Source: Acidimicrobiia bacterium (GTDB lineage Bacteria > Actinomycetota > Acidimicrobiia > Acidimicrobiales > AC-14). From it: DNA of 14,569 nucleotides. Position 1 is the first letter of the stretch. The number at the start of each line of letters is the position of its first letter. A program made the position numbers and the translations under genes. Positions 9,193-14,569 of this stretch are shown here, in pieces. Under the pieces are notes generated by a model that did no database searches, was not told the DNA's origin, and saw only the letters and a list, made by a program, of their open reading frames with translations. The stretch spans positions 1 to 14,569 of the forward strand of contig JAFAUA010000540.1 in assembly GCA_019243595.1 (NCBI GenBank), written 5' to 3'.

Positions 9193-9196
<4 letters not shown>
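6476..9196 (+). CDS. dnaG: DNA primase DnaG, interrupted by an in-frame intein
   Basis: Replicative primase that makes RNA primers at the fork with DnaB helicase. The precursor is 906 residues. Removing the intein (residues 59-376) leaves 588, a normal DnaG size. The N-terminal CHC2 zinc ribbon is split: Cys38 and His41 (CPFH) precede the intein, while Cys377 and Cys380 (CFGC) follow it. Splicing joins EKLFY to [10 protein letters not shown] and completes the site. The TOPRIM catalytic core shows Glu578 (ICEGSTD, in place of the common EGYMD wording) and the metal-binding pair Asp622/Asp624 (LAYDADSAG). The region from about 740 on is the variable helicase-interaction domain. GTG at 6476 is chosen because the conserved N-terminus ([12 protein letters not shown]) starts there, with AAGGGC upstream. 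Its TGA overlaps the rpoD ATG (ATGA), indicating coupled translation. Confidence 0.96.
6650..7603 (+). mobile_element. Intein with LAGLIDADG homing endonuclease in DnaG; class 3-like WCT signature
   Basis: An in-frame insertion of 318 codons in dnaG. It begins [13 protein letters not shown] (block A, Cys1), has TPEHRWLV as block B (TxxH), [12 protein letters not shown] as block F, and ends ILTGN before extein Cys+1 (block G). Between B and F lies a two-motif LAGLIDADG endonuclease. The first motif is [12 protein letters not shown] (acidic Asp179 of the precursor) and the second [13 protein letters not shown] (Asp253); both acids are intact. Trp at B:12 (precursor 127), Cys at F:4 (357) and Thr at G:5 (374) match the WCT triad of class 3 inteins. 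The penultimate residue is Gly instead of the usual His. Hand counts give lower GC inside (31/60 for 7381-7440) than in the flank (48/60 for 7801-7860), consistent with horizontal arrival. Borders follow from the restored primase sequence. Confidence 0.95.
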
Positions 9197-10485
<1,289 letters not shown>

Positions 10486-10488
10486 GGG

Positions 10489-10737
10489 CTAAGGCCTCGG
10501 GTCGTAGGGCTGGACGGTGCCGTGGCCGTTGCCGGTGCGGCTCTCGACGGCGTCCTTGGCCCGCTCGACGCCGAGGTCGACGGCCGCCTTGGCCTTCTGC
10601 TCGGCGGTCTGGAAGGCGTCCGAACGCTTCACCTTGCGAGCCAGCCGGTTGAGCTGCTCGTAGCGCTCCCGGCCCGCCATGGCCCCCAGGTAGTACCCGA
10701 CGCCGAACCCGACCCCGAAGGCAATCTTCATGCGCAT
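10489..10737 (-). CDS. YtxH-like small membrane-associated protein (82 aa)
   Basis: A small protein with an N-terminal hydrophobic, glycine-rich segment (about 5-21, FGVGFGVGYYLGAMAG) followed by GRERYEQLNRLARK and a charged, probably helical tail rich in Ala and Lys (AEQKAKAAVDLG). The G-x-Y-L-G-A-x-A-GRERYEQ pattern is that of YtxH-like proteins common in actinobacteria. They are thought to sit at the membrane, and their function is poorly known. Two start codons are possible (10737 and 10731, MRM). The outer one is chosen because a promoter-like pair places the transcript start on it. The gene is convergent with rpoD (3 bases apart) and divergent from the helix-turn-helix gene. Confidence 0.75.
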   Translation of the reverse strand: MRMKIAFGVGFGVGYYLGAMAGRERYEQLNRLARKVKRSDAFQTAEQKAKAAVDLGVERAKDAVESRTGNGHGTVQPYDPRP

Positions 10738-10743
10738 GAGATG

Positions 10744-10771
10744 TGTTTACCCCGCCTGCAATTCCTGTCAC
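10744..10771 (-). promoter_or_regulatory. Probable promoter of the YtxH-like gene (leaderless)
   Basis: On the - strand GTGACA (10771-10766), close to TTGACA, lies 16 bases from TAAACA (10749-10744). The expected transcription start, 7 bases after the -10 element, is the A of the ATG at 10737, so the message would be leaderless. The -10 match is weak (3 of 6 to TATAAT). Confidence 0.4.
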
Positions 10772-10782
10772 ACCCCCCTCCC

Positions 10783-10788
10783 CATACT
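10783..10788 (+). promoter_or_regulatory. Possible -10 element (CATACT) of the helix-turn-helix gene
   Basis: CATACT ends 6 bases before ATG 10795, which would put the transcript start on the ATG itself. No convincing -35 is seen. GGAGG at 10789-10793 is only one base from the ATG, too close to act as a normal ribosome site for it. This supports a leaderless reading. Confidence 0.3.
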
Positions 10789-10794
10789 GGAGGC

Positions 10795-11448
10795 ATGGGC
10801 TACCGGGGCAAGGTCGTAGAGCAGGCGAAGGCTCGACAGCTACGGGCCAAGGGCCTCACCATGGACGAGATCGCCGTCAAGCTCGGCGTTTCGAAGAGCT
10901 CGGTCTCGCTCTGGGCCAGAGACGTCCCGTTTCAACCTCGCCTCTTGAAGACCAAAGCGCGCCGACGGGGCCCCAACCCGCTGCAGCGCAGGAAGCAGGA
11001 GGAGATCGAGTGTCTTCGTGTCCAAGGGGTCGCCTGGGTCGGTCGGCTCACGGAAAAGGAGTTCCTGGTCGCCGGTGCGGCGCTCTACGCGGGGGAAGGC
11101 GCCAAGACGCAGGCCCAGGTCGGGTTCAGCAATAGCGATCCTCGCCTCGTGGCCTTCTTCTGTGCGTGGTTGCGAAAATTCTTCGCGGTCGACGAGTCTC
11201 GACTGCGGGTTCGTCTCTACCTGCACCGTGGGCTGGATCTCGATGGCGCCACGGCCTTCTGGTCAGAGGTGACCGCAATTCCGACGCCGCAGTTCACGGC
11301 GCCGTATCGAGCGGATCCCGACCCCAGTATTCGGCGAGCGAAGCACCCTCTCGGCTACGCCACGGTCGTGTATTGCTGCTCTCGGACGCACCGCGCCGTG
11401 ATGGGCGTTGTGGACGCCCTGCTAACTTCGAACGCCATTCCGGGGTAG
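10795..11448 (+). CDS. Helix-turn-helix protein with LAGLIDADG-like domain
   Basis: A 217-residue protein I cannot name. Residues 14-44 form a resolvase/MerR-like helix-turn-helix (GLTMDEIAVKLGVSKSSVSLWA). A basic linker follows (KTKARRRGPNPLQRRK). The core LVAGAALYAGEGAK (91-104), followed by VGFSNSDPRLVAFFCAWLRKFF, resembles a single LAGLIDADG motif (helix, small residues, acidic Glu101) and its following strand. This suggests a freestanding homing-endonuclease-like or DNA-binding protein. The frame extends upstream to 10522, but the natural N-terminus is MGYRGKV at 10795. The TAG stop lies inside tRNA-Asn, and the last codons run across the tRNA promoter. GC looks lower than in the neighbours (34/60 for 11161-11220), a possible sign of transfer. 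The domain reading is inference. Confidence 0.7.
   Translation: MGYRGKVVEQAKARQLRAKGLTMDEIAVKLGVSKSSVSLWARDVPFQPRLLKTKARRRGPNPLQRRKQEEIECLRVQGVAWVGRLTEKEFLVAGAALYAGEGAKTQAQVGFSNSDPRLVAFFCAWLRKFFAVDESRLRVRLYLHRGLDLDGATAFWSEVTAIPTPQFTAPYRADPDPSIRRAKHPLGYATVVYCCSRTHRAVMGVVDALLTSNAIPG
11423..11428 (+). promoter_or_regulatory. Possible -10 element (TAACTT) of tRNA-Asn
   Basis: TAACTT fits the actinobacterial TANNNT pattern. It would start transcription near 11435, about 4 bases before the tRNA. No good -35 is visible 16-18 bases upstream. The element lies within the last codons of the helix-turn-helix gene. Confidence 0.35.
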
Positions 11449-11511
11449 CTCAATCGGCAGAGCGTCGGACTGTTAATCCGCAGGTTGCGAGTTCGAGTCT
11501 CGCCCCCGGAG
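11439..11511 (+). tRNA. tRNA-Asn (anticodon GTT)
   Basis: A 73-base cloverleaf. The acceptor stem TCCGGGG pairs with CCCCGGA (11504-11510), with discriminator G11511. The D stem is GCTC/GAGC. The anticodon loop CTGTTAA has GTT at 11472-11474. The T arm is GCGAG-TTCGAGT-CTCGC. The base pair at 27/43 is a T-C mismatch, the only flaw. CCA is not encoded. The first 10 bases overlap the 3' end of the upstream coding region. Confidence 0.97.
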
Positions 11512-11554
11512 CGTTTGCTCGACCACACCACGTGATCCAGGGCGCCAGGCGCAC

Positions 11555-11585
11555 TGGACAGGCTGTGGAAAACGTTCGCTAATCT
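11555..11585 (+). promoter_or_regulatory. Promoter of the L,D-transpeptidase gene
   Basis: TGGACA (11555-11560, 5 of 6 to TTGACA) and TAATCT (11580-11585, fits TANNNT) are 19 bases apart. They lie between tRNA-Asn and the ATG at 11596. Transcription would start near 11592, leaving a leader of only a few bases, which agrees with the absence of a Shine-Dalgarno sequence. Confidence 0.5.
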
Positions 11586-11595
11586 GTCTCGTCCT

Positions 11596-12768
11596 ATGGC
11601 CACGAGGCAAGCGGCGGGGGCCGGCCCGTTCACGTTTTTGCGGAACCGTGCCTCGTCGCGTCCGCATTTCAAGCGCGGACCGAAGCTTGTGGTCATTGTT
11701 GCCCTTGTTGTTGTTGCGGTCCTCGGGGCTGCGAGCGCGTGGGCGATCCAGTACGACAACCACACGATCGACGTGCTGCCGGCCAGCACGGTCATCGGCG
11801 GTGTCGACGTCGGCGGTCTGCACTACCAGGCTGCGGTCGACAAGGTGCGGGCAGCCGTCGAGGCGCCGCTGCACCAGCCGATCCACGTTTCGGCTGACGG
11901 CTTCTCGGCGAACACGACGGCGTGGGACATGGGCCTGCAGGTCGACGTACCTACCGCCGTCCGCAAGGCCATGACGTCCAACCACGCCGGCAACGTCTAC
12001 CAGCGCGCGTGGCGACGCTTCCGGGGCAACGGCCGCCGCAACATCGCCCTTTCACCGGACTGGAAGAGTGGGATGTCGGCGTCGCTGCTTGATCAAGCCA
12101 AGAAGGCGGTCGCCGTCGCGCCCAAGAGCGCCCGTCTCGACACCTCGTCGGGGTTCGTCAAGATCTTCCCCGATGTCGATGGCCGCGCCCTCGACACCGA
12201 GAAGGCCAAGTCGATCCTCACCGAGGGCGTGAAGCACGGCAACAAGCAGATCCAGCTCCCGGTGATCCATACGAAGGCCGCGGTCCAACAGGACGCCTTT
12301 GCCACGGTCATCCTCGTGCGCACCGGCGAGAACAAGCTCTACCTGTACAAGAACGGCTCGCTCGCCAAGACGTACCAGGTGGCGACCGGGCGCCCGGAGT
12401 TCCCGACGCCGACCGGCACGTTCAAGGTCGTCAGCAAGCAGACCAACCCCACGTGGCACAACCCCCACAGCAGTTGGTCGACGACCATGCCCGAGACGAT
12501 CGGCCCCGGCCCCGACAACCCGCTCGGCACCCACGCCCTGGCCCTGAGTGCCGCCGGCATCCTCATCCACGAGACGCCCGATGTCGGGTCGATCGGCACC
12601 AGCGCATCGCACGGCTGCATCCGCATGCGCGGCGGCGACGAACTCGACCTGTTCAACCAGGTGCCGAACGGCACGACCGTCGTCATACTCAGCGCCGGCG
12701 CGCCGGTGGCGCGCAGCGCGGCGCCGAGCCCGGCGTCGGCCGCCCAGAACGCCGCCGTCAACTACTAG
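11596..12768 (+). CDS. Membrane-anchored L,D-transpeptidase (YkuD domain)
   Basis: Cell-wall enzyme of 390 residues that forms 3-3 peptidoglycan cross-links or attaches proteins to the wall, acting outside the membrane. A basic N-terminus is followed by one transmembrane anchor (31-51, LVVIVALVVVAVLGAASAWA) with no lipobox. The extracytoplasmic part starts with a region like the PG_binding_4/VanW-associated domain (STVIGGVDVGGLHYQAAVDKV, about 63-230). The YkuD catalytic domain (about 238-370) has His325 (GILIHET) and the signature SASHGCIRM with nucleophile Cys341. The C-terminal tail is Ala/Pro/Ser-rich. It sits between two tRNA genes with its own promoter. The ATG is the first one after the promoter. 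The family assignment is firm, the cellular role inferred. Confidence 0.95.
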   Translation: MATRQAAGAGPFTFLRNRASSRPHFKRGPKLVVIVALVVVAVLGAASAWAIQYDNHTIDVLPASTVIGGVDVGGLHYQAAVDKVRAAVEAPLHQPIHVSADGFSANTTAWDMGLQVDVPTAVRKAMTSNHAGNVYQRAWRRFRGNGRRNIALSPDWKSGMSASLLDQAKKAVAVAPKSARLDTSSGFVKIFPDVDGRALDTEKAKSILTEGVKHGNKQIQLPVIHTKAAVQQDAFATVILVRTGENKLYLYKNGSLAKTYQVATGRPEFPTPTGTFKVVSKQTNPTWHNPHSSWSTTMPETIGPGPDNPLGTHALALSAAGILIHETPDVGSIGTSASHGCIRMRGGDELDLFNQVPNGTTVVILSAGAPVARSAAPSPASAAQNAAVNY

Positions 12769-12788
12769 ACAGAGGCCCCAACCACTCC

Positions 12789-12860
12789 GGGCCGGTAGCT
12801 CAGTGGTAGAGCAGCGGACTCATAATCCGCGGCGCGCAGGTTCGATCCCTGCCCGGCCCA
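12789..12860 (+). tRNA. tRNA with CAT anticodon (elongator Met, or Ile2)
   Basis: A 72-base cloverleaf. The acceptor stem GGGCCGG pairs fully with CCGGCCC (12853-12859), with discriminator A12860. The D stem is GCTC/GAGC. The anticodon stem GCGGA/TCCGC encloses loop CTCATAA, with CAT at 12821-12823. The T arm is GCAGG-TTCGATC-CCTGC. A paired G1-C72 rules out an initiator tRNA. CAT is shared by elongator Met and by Ile2, whose C34 is modified to lysidine. The C4-G69 and C5-G68 pairs are features TilS uses to recognise Ile2, so the identity is open. CCA is not encoded. Confidence 0.93.
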
Positions 12861-12861
12861 C

Positions 12862-13356
12862 GTGAACACGGGCTCTGCGACGCCTGGCGGCCCGCCGCCG
12901 TTGCCTCCCGGCCGCCTCGACCGTCTCGTCCCCGTGGTCCTCCTGGCTGCCCTGCTGCACGCCGGCAGCACGATCTGGACGATGACCCAGTTCGCCTCGC
13001 CGGACGTTCACGCCGTCGACCGGGTCCGCCTGTTCGCCCGCAACCTCGGCCTCGTGCCCGGCGTCCTCGTCCTGCTCGCCGCCGTGTTCGTCGCGTGGTG
13101 GGGCGCCCGGCTGGTGGCGTTCACGCCGAGGCTCGTTCGCCGGGCGCGAGCGCTCTCCGTCTCGGTGCTGGCCGTCGCCTCCTTCCTGGCGATCGGACAG
13201 CTCGCCGGGCTGGCCCTCGACCTGACGCCCGCCCGGCGGCCAATCGAGAGCTTTCCCACCCGCGGCCCCGCCGCCCTCGACGAATCCGCGGGCGTGATCC
13301 TCAGTCTGGCTGCGGCCGCCGTCGCCATGGACCGCCTTCGAGCTGTGCCAGGCTGA
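12862..13356 (+). CDS. Predicted four-helix membrane protein
   Basis: A 164-residue hypothetical integral membrane protein. After a Pro/Gly-rich start there are four hydrophobic segments: about 21-39 (LVPVVLLAALLHAGS), 61-82 (LGLVPGVLVLLAAVFVAWW), 97-118 (SVSVLAVASFLAIGQLAGL) and 140-156 (GVILSLAAAAVAM). No catalytic or transport motif is recognised. The GTG start at 12862 is one base after the tRNA 3' end. The only other early in-frame start I see is TTG 12901, so the start is uncertain. The stop is 6 bases before the GTG of the FAH-family gene, so the two probably share a transcript, perhaps with the tRNA. Confidence 0.65.
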   Translation: MNTGSATPGGPPPLPPGRLDRLVPVVLLAALLHAGSTIWTMTQFASPDVHAVDRVRLFARNLGLVPGVLVLLAAVFVAWWGARLVAFTPRLVRRARALSVSVLAVASFLAIGQLAGLALDLTPARRPIESFPTRGPAALDESAGVILSLAAAAVAMDRLRAVPG

Positions 13357-13362
13357 ACGGCC

Positions 13363-14175
13363 GTGCGCCTCGTAACCATCCGGACTCCCGACGGCACCCG
13401 CGCCGGCCGCGTCGACGGCGACACGGTCGTGCTGCTCGACGCCCCGGACGCCGTTGCCGCCCTCGACAATCCCGGCGAAACCGGTGACCAGATCGCCTTC
13501 GCCGACGCCGACCTGGCACCGGTCGTCCCGCGTCCATCGAAGATCATCTGCCTCGGGCTCAACTACAAGAGCCACATCGAGGAGATGGGCGCCGAGCTGC
13601 CCAAGCACCCGACGCTGTTCTCCAAGTTCGCCGCTGCTCTGTGCGGCGCTCGCGATCCCATCCCGATCCCCGAGTCGTCCAACGCCGTCGACTGGGAAGG
13701 CGAGCTGGCGTTCGTGATCGGTCGCGCCGTCCGCAACGCGTCCGCCGACGAAGCACGAGCGGCGATCGGCGCCTACACGATCTGCAACGACGTCTCCATG
13801 CGCGACTGGCAGTGGCGCACGAGCGAGTGGCTGCAGGGCAAGACGTGGGAGCGGAGCACGCCGCTCGGCCCGGCACTGGTCACGCCCGACGAGGTTGACC
13901 ACGCCGCTGACCTCCTGCTGCGCTGCGAAGTCGACGGCGAGGTGATGCAGGAGACGCGGACGTCGGACCTCCTGTTCAAGCCCGTCGACATCATCACCTA
14001 CGTGAGCACCATCGTCACGCTGGAACCGGGCGACGTGTTCTCGACGGGAACGCCCGGTGGCGTCGGGGCGGGAATGAAGCCGCCGCGCTTCCTCCAGCCC
14101 GGCCAGGTCGTGCGCACGACCATCGAAGGCCTGGGCGAGCTCGTCAACGAGTGCGTGAAGGGAGCGGAGGGATAA
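13363..14175 (+). CDS. Fumarylacetoacetate hydrolase (FAH) family protein
   Basis: A 270-residue cytosolic enzyme of the FAH fold, a group of metal-dependent hydrolases, isomerases and decarboxylases acting on 2,4-dioxo or 2-oxo acids in aromatic and amino-acid breakdown. The family phrase IICLGLNYKSHIEEMG begins the catalytic domain. The metal ligands are Glu112 and Glu114 (DWEGELAFVIG) and Asp143 (ICNDVSMRDWQ). FSTGTPGGVGAGMKPPRFL forms the substrate-loop region near the end. The small N-terminal domain (1-55) is present, so it looks complete. The exact substrate (fumarylpyruvate, acylpyruvate or 2-hydroxyhepta-diene-dioate) cannot be told, since no pathway genes adjoin it. The GTG start follows the membrane-protein stop by 6 bases. 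The 3' end probably overlaps the ligase reading frame. Confidence 0.92.
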   Translation: MRLVTIRTPDGTRAGRVDGDTVVLLDAPDAVAALDNPGETGDQIAFADADLAPVVPRPSKIICLGLNYKSHIEEMGAELPKHPTLFSKFAAALCGARDPIPIPESSNAVDWEGELAFVIGRAVRNASADEARAAIGAYTICNDVSMRDWQWRTSEWLQGKTWERSTPLGPALVTPDEVDHAADLLLRCEVDGEVMQETRTSDLLFKPVDIITYVSTIVTLEPGDVFSTGTPGGVGAGMKPPRFLQPGQVVRTTIEGLGELVNECVKGAEG

Positions 14176-14569
14176 GTCTCCCTCTCGCCGACGTCGTCGC
14201 CACGTCGACGGCGGTGTCGAGCACCCGGGCCAGGTCGGCCAAGGTGGCCGCTCTCGCCGAGCTGCTCCAGCGCGTGCCATCCGCAGAGATCGCGATCACG
14301 GTCGGGTTCCTCGTCGGCGCGCCTCGCCAGGGCCGCGTCGGGGTCGGGTGGGCTCTGTTGGGCCCGGCGATCGACATCCCTCCGGCCGCCGAAGCCACCC
14401 TGACCGTCGCCGACGTCGACGGCGCCATCGACGAGCTCGAGCGCACGACCGGCGCCGGCAGCACCGCGACGCGCCGGCGCATCGTCGACAACCTCTTCGG
14501 CCGGGCGACCGCCGAAGAGGCCGACTTCCTGCGCCGCCTCCTCATCGGCGACCTGCGCCAGGGGGCTCT
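14151..14569 (+). CDS. ATP-dependent DNA ligase, N-terminal part (3' end outside window)
   Basis: The open frame to the right edge encodes the start of an ATP-dependent DNA ligase like the mycobacterial LigB group, which seals nicks in repair. It shows only the N-terminal DNA-binding domain: LPLADVVATSTAVSSTRARS, then AELLQRV, GFLVGAPRQGRVGVGWALL and, near the edge, FLRRLLIGDLRQGA. The ligases continue this as GELRQGAL. The nucleotidyl-Lys motif lies beyond the window. GTG 14151 is the only standard upstream start in frame, overlapping the FAH gene by 25 bases. However, GGAGGG at 14166-14171 points to initiation near 14175-14180, where only non-standard codons (ATA 14172, CTC 14178) are in frame. 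The identity is good, the start unresolved. Confidence 0.78.
   Translation, partial: MREGSGGISLPLADVVATSTAVSSTRARSAKVAALAELLQRVPSAEIAITVGFLVGAPRQGRVGVGWALLGPAIDIPPAAEATLTVADVDGAIDELERTTGAGSTATRRRIVDNLFGRATAEEADFLRRLLIGDLRQGA

Noticed and set aside
12789..12860. Initiator tRNA-Met
   Set aside because: Bases 1 and 72 are a G-C pair; bacterial initiators have a mismatch there and three G-C pairs in the anticodon stem.
12820..14280. 486-residue - strand open frame across the CAU tRNA, membrane protein and FAH gene
   Set aside because: It crosses a tRNA and three better-supported + strand genes, with no domain signal.

Overview
The window is high-GC chromosomal DNA from an actinobacterium-like organism. 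The dnaG-rpoD pair, a primary sigma factor with an actinobacterial layout, a YtxH-like small protein, an L,D-transpeptidase and a LigB-type ATP-dependent DNA ligase all fit Actinomycetota. Short or absent 5' leaders and the absence of clear hairpin terminators fit too. An uncultured Acidimicrobiia-type lineage is my best guess, but the phylum is an inference from gene content and composition, not a match.

Left block (1-5492, + strand): the 3' part of glycyl-tRNA synthetase overlaps pyruvate phosphate dikinase by 4 bases (GTGA). An S9-family serine peptidase follows 11 bases later, so the three probably form one transcript. On the - strand, a 51-residue zinc-ribbon protein and a class I SAM methyltransferase (5347-6362) form a two-gene unit. 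The methyltransferase converges on the peptidase, and their 3' ends overlap by 146 bases.

Centre (6363-10791): dnaG (primase) and rpoD (primary sigma factor) are joined by an ATGA overlap, a form of the macromolecular-synthesis operon without rpsU. dnaG is interrupted by an in-frame intein of 318 codons (6650-7603). It sits exactly before the third zinc ligand of the primase zinc ribbon. It carries two LAGLIDADG endonuclease motifs and, unusually, the Trp/Cys/Thr signature of class 3 inteins together with a Cys at position 1. Spliced DnaG would be 588 residues. A YtxH-like gene converges on rpoD.

Right block (10795-14569, mostly + strand): a helix-turn-helix protein with a LAGLIDADG-like core ends inside the tRNA-Asn gene. 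Then come an L,D-transpeptidase with its own promoter, a CAU-anticodon tRNA, a four-helix membrane protein starting one base after that tRNA, a fumarylacetoacetate-hydrolase-family enzyme, and the start of an ATP-dependent DNA ligase that runs off the right edge.

The most notable content is the DnaG intein and the separate LAGLIDADG-like gene about 3 kb away, fused to a tRNA boundary. The rest is ordinary housekeeping and accessory metabolism.
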